64,000 nucleotides of DNA from Erwinia sp. JUb26 (GTDB lineage: Bacteria > Pseudomonadota > Gammaproteobacteria > Enterobacterales > Enterobacteriaceae): NCBI RefSeq assembly GCF_003751505.1, contig NZ_RJVB01000001.1, forward strand, positions 124,001-188,000, written 5' to 3'. Below, in pieces: positions 27,890 to 38,786 of the stretch; the stretch's first letter is position 1; every line of letters starts with the position of its first letter. The notes beneath the pieces are model-generated. The model saw only the letters and a program-made list of their open reading frames with translations. It searched no databases and was not told where the DNA came from. The translations under genes were made by a program, and so were the position numbers.

Positions 27890-29047
27890 TTACCAGCCTG
27901 CCTGGTCTCGCGAAGAAACCGCCAGCGTCATGCGGCGCAGCGCCTCATCCAGCAGCAGGCGATGGCAGCCGAAATTGATGCGCACAAAGCGGTCATCGCC
28001 AAAATCGCTCCCCGCAGAAAATCCCAGCCCGTGGCGTTCAAAGAACTGCTGCGGGTTGGCGACATCCAGCCCTCCGGCATCAATCCAGCCGAGGTAGCTG
28101 CCTTCCGGCGACACCATTCTCAGCGTCGGCAGGGTATTGATATGATTGACCAGGGTATCGCGGTTACGCTTCAGGTAGACCAGCAGCTCGTCAAGCCACG
28201 GCTGTCCGTCGCGCCAGGCGGCGGTGGCGGCGACGTAGGCCAGTACGTCAACATCCGGCACCATGCCTTTGCGCTCGCGGGAAAAACGTTCACGCAGTTC
28301 GCGGTTGGGAATAATCGCCACCGACGCGCCCAGCCCTGCGATATTGAAGGTTTTCGAGGGTGACATCAGGGTGATGGATCGCTGAGCGGCATCTTCGCTC
28401 AGGCTGGCAAACGGGATGTGCTTCGCGCCGGGTTCCAGCAGCAGATCGCAGTGGATCTCGTCTGAACAGACAATCAGATCGTGGCGCTGGGCGAACCGCA
28501 GCTGCGCCTCCAGTTCTTCGCGGCGATATACCGTGCCGCCGGGGTTTTGAGGATTGCACAGCATCAGCAGCTTTTCGCTGCCGTTCAGCTGAGACTCATG
28601 CGCCTCCAGATCCAGCACCCAGCGCTGCTCCTGCAGCCGCAGAGGGATATTCATCTGCGCACGATCGGCCAGTTTTGCCGCCTGACGGAAAGGAGGATAG
28701 ATCGGCGTCGGGGCAAGGGTACTTTGCTGCGGTGAGGTAAAGGCCCGTACGCAGAGGTTCAGGCCGCAGACCACGCCGGGTAAAAAGACCAGCCACTCGG
28801 GCTGGATCTGCCAGCCATAGCGGTGAGACATGCGCTCAACAATAACTTCGATCAGCGCTTCTGACGGAAATCCGTAACCAAACACGCCATGAGCAATACG
28901 CTGCTGAAGCGCTGTCGTAATACAGTCTGCCGAACGAAAATCGGTATCGGCAACCCACAGCGGAAGGATATCCCGATCACCATATTTTCTCCATTTAAGA
29001 CTATCGCTGTGACGGCGGTCTATCCGTTGGTCAAAATCGAATGCCAT
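27890..29047 (-). CDS. MalY/PatB-family PLP aminotransferase or cystathionine beta-lyase
   Basis: A 385-residue fold-type I PLP enzyme. The N-terminus [21 protein letters not shown] is typical of the MalY/PatB group, the aspartate region is [12 protein letters not shown], and the PLP lysine is in [11 protein letters not shown]. Such enzymes cleave C-S bonds (cystathionine beta-lyase) or transaminate. The ATG at 29047 was chosen over an upstream in-frame GTG because the family start fits. It is divergent from cutC, about 100 bp apart, and converges with yecM. Confidence 0.88.
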   Translation of the reverse strand: MAFDFDQRIDRRHSDSLKWRKYGDRDILPLWVADTDFRSADCITTALQQRIAHGVFGYGFPSEALIEVIVERMSHRYGWQIQPEWLVFLPGVVCGLNLCVRAFTSPQQSTLAPTPIYPPFRQAAKLADRAQMNIPLRLQEQRWVLDLEAHESQLNGSEKLLMLCNPQNPGGTVYRREELEAQLRFAQRHDLIVCSDEIHCDLLLEPGAKHIPFASLSEDAAQRSITLMSPSKTFNIAGLGASVAIIPNRELRERFSRERKGMVPDVDVLAYVAATAAWRDGQPWLDELLVYLKRNRDTLVNHINTLPTLRMVSPEGSYLGWIDAGGLDVANPQQFFERHGLGFSAGSDFGDDRFVRINFGCHRLLLDEALRRMTLAVSSRDQAGW

Positions 29048-29150
29048 GCTAATGATTCCCGTTAAAATAAACACCTGTATTGCATCACTTCAGACTAAAG
29101 CCCTGATTGTGAATAAACAACCAGCCAGCAGTAATTATCAGGAGAACGGA

Positions 29151-29906
29151 ATGCAAAAACTGGAAGTATGCTGCTATGGGGTGGATTGCGCACGGGTGGC
29201 GGAGCAAGCCGGTGCCGATCGAATTGAGCTTTGCGCGTCCCCAGCGGAGGGAGGATTAACCCCGTCTGCGGGGGCACTGATGGCCGCAAGGGCGCACGTG
29301 TCCATACCCGTACATCCAATCGTGCGTCCGCGCAGTGGCGACTTTTGTTACAGTGTCACGGAATTTGAGCAGATCAAATCGGATATTGCCTTTATTCGCG
29401 AGTCAGGATTCCCCGGCGTGGTGGTGGGGATTTTGGATCTCGACGGGCATATCGATCTGCCGCGCATGTTGCAAATAATGCCTTTATGCGCCGGGATGGA
29501 GGTGACCTTTCATCGCGCCTTCGATCTCTGCCACAGCCCGCTGATGGCGCTGGAACAGCTGACGGAGCTAGGTGTGGCGAGGATCCTGACCTCCGGTCAG
29601 CAGCAGAGCGCCGAAAGCGGATTACCACTGTTAAGGGAACTTACCCGTATCACACGTGGTCCAAAAATCATGGCAGGTGCAGGAGTGCGCCTGAGCAATC
29701 TGCAAAAGTTCATTGATGCGGGCATTACTGAACTGCACAGCTCCGCCAGCCAGCGAATTTCTTCATCCATGCGTTACCGGAAAGCCGGTGTTTCCATGTG
29801 TTCTGAGGCTGAAAACGATGAGTTTAGCCGCAGTGTGGTTGACGGTGACGTAGTGGAAGCGATGAAAAGCGTCATCACTCTGGGTTCGCCGATCCGGGTG
29901 GCCTGA
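29151..29906 (+). CDS. cutC: Copper homeostasis protein CutC
   Basis: A 251-residue TIM-barrel protein. The family blocks [43 protein letters not shown] and [16 protein letters not shown] are all present. CutC was once linked to copper tolerance, but in E. coli that phenotype was later assigned to the sRNA MicL, made from the cutC 3' region. AGGAGAACGG precedes the ATG by 3-8 nt. The coding region contains a good sigma-E promoter (see separate entry), and a terminator follows the stop. Confidence 0.94.
   Translation: MQKLEVCCYGVDCARVAEQAGADRIELCASPAEGGLTPSAGALMAARAHVSIPVHPIVRPRSGDFCYSVTEFEQIKSDIAFIRESGFPGVVVGILDLDGHIDLPRMLQIMPLCAGMEVTFHRAFDLCHSPLMALEQLTELGVARILTSGQQQSAESGLPLLRELTRITRGPKIMAGAGVRLSNLQKFIDAGITELHSSASQRISSSMRYRKAGVSMCSEAENDEFSRSVVDGDVVEAMKSVITLGSPIRVA
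29636..29665 (+). promoter_or_regulatory. Candidate sigma-E promoter inside cutC
   Basis: GGAACTT (29636-29642) is an exact sigma-E -35 element, and TCCAAA follows after 17 bp (29660-29665) as the -10. In E. coli the sRNA MicL is made from a sigma-E promoter within cutC. Transcription from here to the terminator would give about 325 nt, close to the roughly 308-nt MicL primary transcript. Confidence 0.6.
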
Positions 29907-29996
29907 CGAGAAAAGATTTTGCCGCGCAGCACGCCGAACCCTGACGTGATGTTTGCAAGTACCAGACCCCAGCATGATTTGTTGGGGTTTTTTTTG
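29672..29996 (+). ncRNA. micL: Candidate MicL sRNA from the 3' part of cutC
   Basis: The predicted transcript starts about 7 nt after the sigma-E -10 box and ends at the terminator 90 bp past cutC. The processed form MicL-S (about 80 nt in E. coli, pairs with lpp mRNA) would be the last part, around 29917-29996, which is non-coding. The call rests on position, promoter and terminator; I could not check pairing with the local lpp. Confidence 0.5.
29968..29996 (+). terminator. Terminator after cutC
   Basis: Stem ACCCCA/TGGGGT with an 11-nt loop, followed by eight T residues: a strong rho-independent signal of the kind seen at Hfq-bound sRNA ends. Confidence 0.85.
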
Positions 29997-30082
29997 CCGT
30001 TAACGCATCAAGGCTATGCCGACGGACGGCGGTTGCTTATACACTTATCCCTATGGGTTTTCAGACTGTTGCGAGAGTCGTG

Positions 30083-30949
30083 ATGAGAACGAGGAAGACG
30101 AGCTGTGTCCTGGTCCTGATGTCAGGTTTACTGGTAATGCAGACGACCGCTGCAGCACCAAACAAAACAAAGGTTCAATCCCCCCGCTGCGCGGTGAATC
30201 AGCAGCAGATTAACGATAACAACAATCTGCTGCTGCTGGGCGGCACCGCCAAAGGGCCGATGAAACAGTTTATCGTCGGCGAGTTCGGCAAAGATGTCGA
30301 TCAGCAAAAGCGCCTGCTGGGAAAGTTTGACCGCTGTGGCGTGTTGACGCAGGCCGATATCAGCTACGACAAGCAGGACGCCAATACCCGACTGAAGCTC
30401 GATATGAAAATCGAGCGGGTGAAGGTCGGCTGGCAGGCGCGCTATGACATTACCGTCTATGCCCTGCGCGATAATGCCGAAGCGGTGCTGCATCACAAGC
30501 AGGGCACCACGCTCTATTTTTCCGGGCGTAACGGCAGCATTACCAGCGCCTCCGAGCAGTTTGTTATGCAGGGTGAAGACGGTTTTACGGAAACCGTAAA
30601 CGATTATGACCGCCGTGGCCGATTGATCCGCAGCGTCGCCCGGGGTACGGACGGCAGCAGTAACGGCGAATATGTTTATCGCTGGAATGAAAAAAATCAG
30701 CTGCTGACGTCAGGCTCGGAGCGCAGCACGATTCAGTGGAACTACGATAAGCAGGGACGCGAACTGGGGGTGAATATCAGCGAATACAACCCGTTCAGCG
30801 CCACCACCACCCTGGATGTGTGCCAGCTGTGGGACGAACGGGGAAACTGTACGCTGAGCTATTCGCGGGAGATGGAAGTGTCGGCCGTGGGCATGTACCG
30901 GCGCAATATTGCCGCCGCCAGCCGTTATGAATACTGGGACCAGCCGTAA
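30083..30949 (+). CDS. Secreted protein of unknown function with YD-like repeats
   Basis: A 288-residue protein with an export signal (basic MRTRKTS, hydrophobic core, likely cleavage after TTAAA). The mature part is polar and beta-rich. Its middle has short YD/RHS-like elements (NDYDRRGRLIRSVARG, YRWNEKNQLLTSG, WNYDKQGREL), and four cysteines are visible: two early (SPRCAV, DRCGV) and two late (LDVCQLW, GNCTLSY). The layout recalls enterobacterial YnfC-type lipoproteins, but no lipobox cysteine is present. I do not recognise the family. An ATG 30 bp further upstream is also possible. It lies between cutC and gldA, where E. coli has torYZ. Confidence 0.7.
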   Translation: MRTRKTSCVLVLMSGLLVMQTTAAAPNKTKVQSPRCAVNQQQINDNNNLLLLGGTAKGPMKQFIVGEFGKDVDQQKRLLGKFDRCGVLTQADISYDKQDANTRLKLDMKIERVKVGWQARYDITVYALRDNAEAVLHHKQGTTLYFSGRNGSITSASEQFVMQGEDGFTETVNDYDRRGRLIRSVARGTDGSSNGEYVYRWNEKNQLLTSGSERSTIQWNYDKQGRELGVNISEYNPFSATTTLDVCQLWDERGNCTLSYSREMEVSAVGMYRRNIAAASRYEYWDQP

Positions 30950-30967
30950 GGCCGGTCCCGGGCAGGA

Positions 30968-32065
30968 TTATTTCACCGACTGACTGAAGGTATCGACGGC
31001 CAGAATGGCGTTGGCGATATCTTCGGCGCTGAGGTTCGGGTTGAGGTTTTTCAGCGTATCGCCGTCGCTGTTGGCCAGCTCGCCGATTTTCAACAGGCTT
31101 TCCCAACTGGTATTTTCCAGATGCAGCTCTTTCAGCGTGGTCGGCATTTTAATGGCGCGATAGAAACGTACGTAGCGGGCAATCTCTTCATCAGGACGCT
31201 GCTCCAGCACCATCTGGGTCAGCGTGCCGTAGGCCACTTTTTCACCGTGGGTCAGGTGGTGGATGTCACCGTCAACGGCGGTGAAACCGTTGTGGATCGC
31301 ATGTGCGCCCGCCAGTCCGGCGTTTTCGAAGCCCAGCCCGGAAAGCAGGGTATTGGCCTCCACCACGGCTTCCACCGCCGGGGTCACCAGCTGTTTTGCC
31401 ACCGCTTCATAGGCGCTCAGGCCGTAGGTCAGCAGCGTTTTTTCACAGGCTTCCGCAATCGCCAGTCCGGCAATGGTCGGATCGCCGTTCACCATTGATT
31501 TGCTGTGCGAGCGCTTGACCGCCTGTGCCTCAACCCAGGTTGCCAGTCCATCGGCAATGCCGGAAGCGAACAGACGCACCGGGGCACGCGCGCAGACCTG
31601 GGTATCAATCAGCACCAGGTCCGGGTTTTTACTGTAGAAGCGGTAGCTTTCGAAGACCCCGGTGTCGGAGTAAATCACCGACAGCGCGCTGCACGGCGCA
31701 TCGGTTGAAGCCACGGTGGGCACAATGGCGACCGGCTGTTTCAGCTCATCGGCGACGGCTTTCACAGTATCCAGCGTTTTCCCGCCGCCAAGACCGACCA
31801 CCACGGCGGTACCGCTGTTTTTTGCCAGTCTCGCCAGGCGGGTGATTTCATTGCTGGAGGCTTCACCGTTGAACTCTTCGTAGTGAAACTCGACGTGGCT
31901 GGCAGTCAGGGACTCCCGGACCTGCTTACCGATTAGCCCCCAGACAATCTTATCGGCGACGATAAATGCGCTGTTGCCCAGGTCGGCCAGATTCTCACCC
32001 AGCTGGGTAATCATGCCTGCGCCCTGGATATATTTACGTGGGGAAGAAAAAACAAATTTACTCAT
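30968..32065 (-). CDS. gldA: Glycerol dehydrogenase
   Basis: A 365-residue iron/zinc-type alcohol dehydrogenase oxidising glycerol to dihydroxyacetone with NAD+. GLGGGKTLDTVKAVAD is the NAD site, PTVASTDAPCSALSVIY the substrate region, and the metal ligands lie in FASGIADGLATW, AHAIHNGFTA and LTHGEKVAYG. It is similar to E. coli GldA along the whole chain. The ATG at 32065 follows a CGGAG site. The gene is single, with no dihydroxyacetone kinase nearby, so its pathway partner is elsewhere. Confidence 0.9.
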   Translation of the reverse strand: MSKFVFSSPRKYIQGAGMITQLGENLADLGNSAFIVADKIVWGLIGKQVRESLTASHVEFHYEEFNGEASSNEITRLARLAKNSGTAVVVGLGGGKTLDTVKAVADELKQPVAIVPTVASTDAPCSALSVIYSDTGVFESYRFYSKNPDLVLIDTQVCARAPVRLFASGIADGLATWVEAQAVKRSHSKSMVNGDPTIAGLAIAEACEKTLLTYGLSAYEAVAKQLVTPAVEAVVEANTLLSGLGFENAGLAGAHAIHNGFTAVDGDIHHLTHGEKVAYGTLTQMVLEQRPDEEIARYVRFYRAIKMPTTLKELHLENTSWESLLKIGELANSDGDTLKNLNPNLSAEDIANAILAVDTFSQSVK

Positions 32066-32265
32066 ACCAGATACTCCGTTCAGGTGAATGAAATTGTTTC
32101 TGGTCACTACCGTAACGTTTTGGCAATCGTAATGTTATTGAAAAACGTGCTTTCCGAGAAAGTTATTATTCTCATTGAGCCAGATCAGGATAACTACGGG
32201 AAGGAATTGCCGGCATCATTGCAGAGTGTAGAGACAGGCCCTCGGGCCTGCCTGTGTACCGTGGA

Positions 32266-33230
32266 TCAGGGTTTGGTCGCCACCAGCACCGCGCGCAGCG
32301 GAGCCGGGTAGCCTTCAACGGTTTTGGTAGGATCGTTGGGATCGAGGAACTCGGCCAGCGACTCGCTGGTCATCCAGCTGGTGCGGCGCTGCTCGTCGGT
32401 GCTGGTTACCGAATAATCGGCAATGCGCACGTCGACAAAACCGCACTTCTCCAACCAGTTTTTTAACGCTCCGGTGGTCGGAATAAAGTAGACGTTGCGC
32501 ATCTGCGCGTAGCGTTCACCGGGCACCAGCACCTGCTGGTCATCACCCTCAATCACCAGCGTTTCCAGCACCAACTCGCCGCCGCTGACCAGCTGGTTTT
32601 TCAGCTGATAGAGGTGATCGAGCGGAGAGCGGCGGTGATAGAGCACCCCCATCGAAAACACCGTATCAAACGCTTTCAGTTCAGGAAGCTGCTCAATCCC
32701 CAGCGGCAGCAGGTGCGCGCGCTGGTCGCCGCCCAGCAGTTTACGCACCGCTTCGAACTGGCACAGGAACAGCTGCATCGGATCGATACCGACCACCAGA
32801 TGTGCGCCCGCGCCAATCATGCGCCACATGTGGTAGCCGCTACCGCAGCCGACGTCCAGCACCGTGCGTCCGGCCAGCGGGGAAATATGCGGCAATACGC
32901 GCTCCCACTTCCAGTCCGAACGCCATTCGGTATCAATATTCACGCCGTACAGCGAGTACGGGCCTTTGCGCCACGGCATCAGATTGCGCAGCAGCTTTTC
33001 AATGCCACCGCGCTGGCGATCGGTCAGCTGGCTGCTGTCGGCGCTGACGCTGTGCAGCAGATCCAGCTTTTCCGGCGTCAGGGAAGGCAGGTATTCAACC
33101 GAACGGTCCCAGTTTTTAAAATGGCCGTGCAGTGATTCACGCTGCCAGGCGGCAATCTGCGCGGGCAGGGTTTCCAGCCACGGGGCCAGTGGGCCTTTGG
33201 CGATAAGTTGATAAAAATTTCCGAAATCCA

Positions 33231-33231
<1 letters not shown>
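32266..33231 (-). CDS. cmoB: tRNA U34 carboxymethyltransferase CmoB
   Basis: A 321-residue enzyme that transfers the carboxymethyl group of carboxy-SAM to 5-hydroxyuridine 34, giving cmo5U in tRNAs and allowing wobble decoding. The methyltransferase-fold glycine loop is [16 protein letters not shown], and further family blocks are [17 protein letters not shown] and [15 protein letters not shown]. The ATG overlaps the cmoA stop (TGATG), so the two pathway enzymes are coupled. The length matches E. coli CmoB. Confidence 0.96.
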
Positions 33232-34459
<1,228 letters not shown>

Positions 34460-34543
34460 GACTCACTCCATGATGTAAGAATTATCTTGCGGCTATCATA
34501 GCGGGCATTATTAAGACTGTCTTCTCGTCCGCTATCCGATTGC

Positions 34544-35371
34544 TCAGAATAGCGTTTCCTGCTGTGGCCAGTCGGGCACATCGCCCAGCTGCGGCAGCGC
34601 CTTTTGCAGGTCGGGCCATAAATAACGCACCAGATCCGGGGCAAAGGCAATGTCCGGGGTGTGAATAAACAGCCACGGGCGAGTAGTCTGGCACCATTCC
34701 GGCAGGCGGGTAAGCCAGGCGCGGAAGTCGTGCAGATTCGCCTGCGGATTGTCACCGCCGATAAAGCGGATCATCGGCTCGCTGGCGGTGATCACCGCGT
34801 GAACAGGGAGCTTTGGTTTTTTCCGCTGTGCGTCCACGATCGCCGGCGTTGTGGGCTTAGCCGCATGCACCGCGCGGGTATCGAGGATCACCCGGTTGAC
34901 GCCGCGCTGGTGGAGCCCGCGGTTCAGCGCGCGCTCCACTTCGCCTTTGGCAAAGAACTCCGCATGCCGTACCTCCACGCCGTAATGAAATTCGCCGGGC
35001 AGCGCGTCCAGGAAGGCCCACAGCGCGGGCAAATCGGCAGGCGAGAAAGCGGCGGGCAGCTGAAGCCAGTACTGGCCCAGGCGACCGGCCAGCGGTTCCA
35101 TCAGCGCAAAGAACTCCGCCGTTAAGTCGCCGCACTGCTTTAGCGCCGCCTGATGGCTGATGGTGGCGGGAAACTTAAAGCAGAAACGAAAATCATCGTG
35201 GGTCATCGCGCGCCAGCGCTGGACCACCTCCGGGCGCGGCAGGGCGTACAGCGTAGTGTTACCCTCGACGCAGTTAAAATAGCGGGCGTAATCTTCCAGC
35301 GTAGTCATACCCAGCTTTTTCCACTGCGGATGCTGCCACTGCGGCAGCCCAAGATAGAGCGGCGTCATCAT
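34544..35371 (-). CDS. yecE: DUF72-family protein YecE
   Basis: A 275-residue TIM-barrel-like protein of the DUF72 family, with the opening LYLGLPQWQHPQWKKLG, the segment FNCVEGNTTLYALP and the later FRFCFKFPATISH. The molecular function is unknown. The position between yecN and yecD follows E. coli. Two consecutive ATGs start the frame; the first is used. Confidence 0.9.
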   Translation of the reverse strand: MMTPLYLGLPQWQHPQWKKLGMTTLEDYARYFNCVEGNTTLYALPRPEVVQRWRAMTHDDFRFCFKFPATISHQAALKQCGDLTAEFFALMEPLAGRLGQYWLQLPAAFSPADLPALWAFLDALPGEFHYGVEVRHAEFFAKGEVERALNRGLHQRGVNRVILDTRAVHAAKPTTPAIVDAQRKKPKLPVHAVITASEPMIRFIGGDNPQANLHDFRAWLTRLPEWCQTTRPWLFIHTPDIAFAPDLVRYLWPDLQKALPQLGDVPDWPQQETLF

Positions 35372-35462
35372 AAATCCTGTTACATTTTGATTGAGCGACT
35401 GTAGCGGTGTGGCGGGGTGAGTGCAAATTTGTCAGGACCGGGTCCCTCCGGTCGCGGGCAGG

Positions 35463-36029
35463 TTACAGCGCGGCGATCACCTCGTCAGACTGGCGCACCC
35501 GGGCGATGCGCGGGAAGATCCACTCCACGCTGCTGCGGTGCTGTTCGCTGCTGCCGGCGCTGCAAATATCCTCAGCGATCACCAGATTGAAACCCAGTTC
35601 CCAGGCGTTACGCGCGGTGGATTCCACGCCGATATTGGTCGAGATACCACCCAGCACGATGGTGTCGATACCGCGACGGCGCAGCTGCAGTTCGAGATCG
35701 GTACCGTAAAATGCGCCCCACTGGCGTTTGGTCACCTGAATATCGCCGTGCTGCGCGCCCAGTGCGGGCGGGAAGGTCCACCAGTTTTCCGGCAGCGCAC
35801 CGCCCGGATGAGCGGCATCTACCGGCTGCTTCAGGGCTTCGGCAAAATCGGCCGACCAGCCAACGCGCACCAGCACCACCGGCGCGTTCAGCGCGCGGAA
35901 TTTCTCAGCCAGAACGGCAGCTTTAGCCACCACCGCATCAGCGGTGTGCGGACCCCCGGCGAAGGGCAGAATCCCTTCCTGAAGATCGATAAGTACCAGC
36001 GCGGTAGATTGTGGGTTAAGTTTAAACAT
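35463..36029 (-). CDS. yecD: Isochorismatase-family hydrolase YecD
   Basis: A 188-residue cysteine-hydrolase-fold protein. Asp in [14 protein letters not shown] and Lys in [13 protein letters not shown] match the family triad, but the cysteine position in [16 protein letters not shown] is glycine, as also in E. coli YecD and in the isochorismatase EntB. That points to an isochorismatase-like rather than amidase reaction; the substrate is unknown. The ATG at 36029 follows CGGAGAATCAGG. The upstream open frame is unsupported. Confidence 0.9.
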   Translation of the reverse strand: MFKLNPQSTALVLIDLQEGILPFAGGPHTADAVVAKAAVLAEKFRALNAPVVLVRVGWSADFAEALKQPVDAAHPGGALPENWWTFPPALGAQHGDIQVTKRQWGAFYGTDLELQLRRRGIDTIVLGGISTNIGVESTARNAWELGFNLVIAEDICSAGSSEQHRSSVEWIFPRIARVRQSDEVIAAL

Positions 36030-36208
36030 CCTGATTCTCCGGGAGAGTGGGGGAAACCAGTGAGAATACAGAGCAATGCCCCGGCAGCGCGACGATAACC
36101 GTAGGGGCAACGTCGGGTTATTTGTTAGCGTGTATGTCACTGTCGGGCCCGTTTGCGGCGGGGCAACGGCAGAGAGTCTGCCGGCGAGGGTGGCGGCCGT
36201 TGTTTTGT

Positions 36209-36223
36209 TAAGCGCTTAAGCGC
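36209..36223. promoter_or_regulatory. LacI-type palindrome between yecD and aspS
   Basis: Two direct copies of TTAAGCGC overlap two perfect palindromes, TTAAGCGCTTAA and GCGCTTAAGCGC, with a central CG as in LacI-family operators. A related GCGCTTAAGCG occurs near the right edge of the window (about 63733). The binding protein is not identified. Confidence 0.35.
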
Positions 36224-36297
36224 ATGCCGGGCTCATCTTGCGGGTTTTCTGCCGATTTGCACCCACGACAGTACTTATCCTGTGCGTCGTTTTCCAT

Positions 36298-36303
36298 TAT
36301 AAT
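36298..36303 (+). promoter_or_regulatory. -10 element of an aspS promoter
   Basis: A perfect TATAAT lies 91 bp before the aspS start, with a weak -35 (CTTATC, 18 bp upstream). The region 36030-36393 holds this promoter and the palindrome above and no gene. Confidence 0.5.
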
Positions 36304-36393
36304 GGCCGCCATTTTTCGCGGCAGCAGCCCCCTTCGGGCCGGGTTTTCTTTAAAATGCTGCGCCCGCAGCGGTGAAGTTAAAAGGATATCGTT

Positions 36394-38175
36394 ATGCGTA
36401 CTGAGTATTGTGGACAGATCAACCTGTCTCATGTAGGACAGCAAGTGACACTGTGCGGCTGGGTTAATCGCCGCCGCGATCTGGGCAGCCTGATCTTTAT
36501 TGATATGCGTGACCGTGAAGGCATCGTGCAGGTGTTCTTCGATCCGGATCGTCAGGACGCGTTCCGTCAGGCATCCGAGCTGCGTAATGAATTCTGTATT
36601 CAAATCACCGGCACCGTGCGTGCGCGTGACGAAAAAAACAAAAACAGCGATATGGCCACCGGTGAGATCGAAGTCTTCGCCACCGAACTGACCATCATCA
36701 ACCGCTCCGAGCCGCTGCCGCTGGACTCTAACCAGGTCAACAGCGAAGAAGCGCGCCTGAAGTACCGTTACCTGGATCTGCGTCGCCCGGATATGGCCAA
36801 CCGCCTGAAAACCCGCGCGAAGATCACCAGCTTCGTTCGCCGCTTTATGGACGATCACGGCTTCCTTGATATTGAAACGCCGATGCTGACCAAGGCCACG
36901 CCGGAAGGCGCGCGTGACTATCTGGTGCCAAGCCGCGTGCACAAAGGCAAATTCTACGCGCTGCCGCAGTCGCCTCAGCTGTTTAAGCAGCTGCTGATGA
37001 TGTCCGGCTTCGACCGTTACTACCAGATCGTGAAATGCTTCCGTGATGAAGACCTGCGCGCGGACCGTCAGCCGGAATTCACCCAGATCGACGTCGAAAC
37101 CTCCTTTATGACCGCGCCGCAGGTGCGTGAAATTATGGAACGTCTGGTGCGCGATATGTGGCTGGAAGTGAAGTCCGTTGAGCTGGGCGATTTCCCGCAG
37201 ATGACCTTCGCTGAAGCGATGCGCCGCTACGGTTCCGATAAGCCGGACCTGCGTAACCCGATGGAACTGGTGGACGTTGCTGACCTGCTGAAAGACGTGG
37301 AGTTTAAAGTCTTCTCCGGCCCGGCTAACGATGCCAAAGGTCGCGTTGCCGCGCTGCGCGTACCGGGTGGTGCCCAGCTGAGCCGCAAGCAGATTGATGA
37401 GTACGGCAAGTTTATTGAAATCTACGGCGCAAAAGGCCTGGCCTATTTCAAGGTCAACGAACGCGCGCAGGGTCTGGAAGGCATTACCAGCCCGGTTGCC
37501 AAGTTCCTGACCGCTGAGATCGTGGAAGCGATCCTCGATCGCACTCAGGCCGCCGACGGCGATATGATCTTCTTCGGTGCCGACAGTGCCAAAGTGGTAA
37601 CCGATGCGCTGGGTGCGCTGCGTCTGAAGCTGGGCCGCGACCTGAAAATTACCGATGAAGCCGCGTGGAAACCACTGTGGGTCGTTGACTTCCCGATGTT
37701 CGAAGAGAACGGTGAGGGCGGCCTCAGCGCCATGCACCATCCGTTTACCGCGCCGAAAGAGATGACCCCGGACGAGCTGAAAGCCGCTCCGGAAACGGCC
37801 ATCGCCAACGCTTACGACATGGTGATCAACGGGTATGAAGTGGGCGGCGGTTCCGTGCGTATCCACATCGGTCAGATGCAGCAGACCGTGTTTGGCATTC
37901 TCGGCATTGCCGAGCAGGAACAGCGCGAGAAGTTTGGCTTCCTGCTGGACGCGCTGAAGTTCGGTACGCCGCCGCATGCCGGTCTGGCTTTCGGCCTCGA
38001 TCGTCTGACCATGCTGCTGACCGGTACCGAAAACATCCGTGACGTTATCGCCTTCCCGAAAACCACCGCGGCGGCCTGTCTGATGACCGAAGCGCCAAGC
38101 TTCGCTAACCCGGCATCACTGGCCGAGTTGGGCATCGACGTGGTGAAGAAAGAAAAACCGGCCGAGAGCGAATAA
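36394..38175 (+). CDS. aspS: Aspartyl-tRNA synthetase
   Basis: A 593-residue class II synthetase. An N-terminal OB-fold anticodon domain ([20 protein letters not shown]) is followed by motif 1 around [30 protein letters not shown], motif 2 [16 protein letters not shown], the GAD insertion domain and motif 3 [15 protein letters not shown]. An AAAGGA site precedes the ATG. The stop overlaps the nudB start by one base (TAATG). A long open frame exists on the opposite strand but is a codon-bias shadow. Confidence 0.97.
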   Translation: MRTEYCGQINLSHVGQQVTLCGWVNRRRDLGSLIFIDMRDREGIVQVFFDPDRQDAFRQASELRNEFCIQITGTVRARDEKNKNSDMATGEIEVFATELTIINRSEPLPLDSNQVNSEEARLKYRYLDLRRPDMANRLKTRAKITSFVRRFMDDHGFLDIETPMLTKATPEGARDYLVPSRVHKGKFYALPQSPQLFKQLLMMSGFDRYYQIVKCFRDEDLRADRQPEFTQIDVETSFMTAPQVREIMERLVRDMWLEVKSVELGDFPQMTFAEAMRRYGSDKPDLRNPMELVDVADLLKDVEFKVFSGPANDAKGRVAALRVPGGAQLSRKQIDEYGKFIEIYGAKGLAYFKVNERAQGLEGITSPVAKFLTAEIVEAILDRTQAADGDMIFFGADSAKVVTDALGALRLKLGRDLKITDEAAWKPLWVVDFPMFEENGEGGLSAMHHPFTAPKEMTPDELKAAPETAIANAYDMVINGYEVGGGSVRIHIGQMQQTVFGILGIAEQEQREKFGFLLDALKFGTPPHAGLAFGLDRLTMLLTGTENIRDVIAFPKTTAAACLMTEAPSFANPASLAELGIDVVKKEKPAESE

Positions 38176-38609
38176 TGGCATTCAAGCATCCGGTTTCGGT
38201 GCTGGTGGTGATTCATGCACAGAACACCGGACGGGTGCTGATGCTGCAGCGGCGCGATGATATGGATTTCTGGCAGTCGGTCACCGGCAGCCAGGATCCG
38301 GGCGAAAGCCTGGCAGACACCGCGCGGCGGGAAGTGTGGGAAGAGACGGGAATTGATATTAACGCCGGGCAGTTCACATTAGTGGACCGCCAGCGTCATA
38401 TAGAATTCGAAATCTTCGCGCACTTCCGCCACCGCTACGCGCCGGGTATCACCCATAACCGGGAACACTGGTTTACCCTCGCGCTGCCGACCGAAAGAGA
38501 TATTGTGTTGAGCGAGCATCTGGCCTTTCGCTGGCTGGATGCGGCCGAGGCTGCCGCGCTCACCAAGTCCTGGAGTAACCGCCAGGCGATTGAAGAATTT
38601 GTAGTCTAA
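38175..38609 (+). CDS. nudB: Dihydroneopterin triphosphate pyrophosphohydrolase NudB
   Basis: A 144-residue Nudix hydrolase with the box GSQDPGESLADTARREVW continuing EETGI (about residues 36-58). NudB removes pyrophosphate from dihydroneopterin triphosphate in folate synthesis and also acts on dATP. It starts at the last base of the aspS stop, so translation is coupled. The C-terminus SWSNRQAIEEFVV follows E. coli NudB. Confidence 0.93.
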   Translation: MAFKHPVSVLVVIHAQNTGRVLMLQRRDDMDFWQSVTGSQDPGESLADTARREVWEETGIDINAGQFTLVDRQRHIEFEIFAHFRHRYAPGITHNREHWFTLALPTERDIVLSEHLAFRWLDAAEAAALTKSWSNRQAIEEFVV

Positions 38610-38639
38610 TTTTTTTATATTTTGAACTTAACCAAACGT

Positions 38640-38780
38640 TCAGGCGTTATCGGCACAGCGAGTTTCTTCACCGCCAGCGCGCAGAAAGCGGAGCGTACTG
38701 ATGTACGTGAGCATTGCGAGCACTGCCGGGGGAGAAAATCGCCAGCAAGATAGCCTGTGCGGTGTTAATTTGGAGACAAG
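38640..38780 (+). promoter_or_regulatory. Structured yebC leader element
   Basis: The 177-bp gap between nudB and yebC holds a compact structured segment: stem CGTAC-TGAT-GTACG (about 38693-38706), then AGCATTGCGAGCACTGCC and outer arms GCACAG/CTGTGC. From memory, similar sequences recur in many enterobacterial genomes, also before yebC. It may be a leader RNA or a dispersed intergenic repeat; the function is not known. Confidence 0.45.
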
Positions 38781-38786
38781 AGTAAA

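Noticed and set aside
36208..37977. A 589-codon open frame antisense to aspS
   Set aside because: Typical high-GC shadow of a strongly biased gene; low-complexity composition without domains, and the aspS frame is unquestionable.
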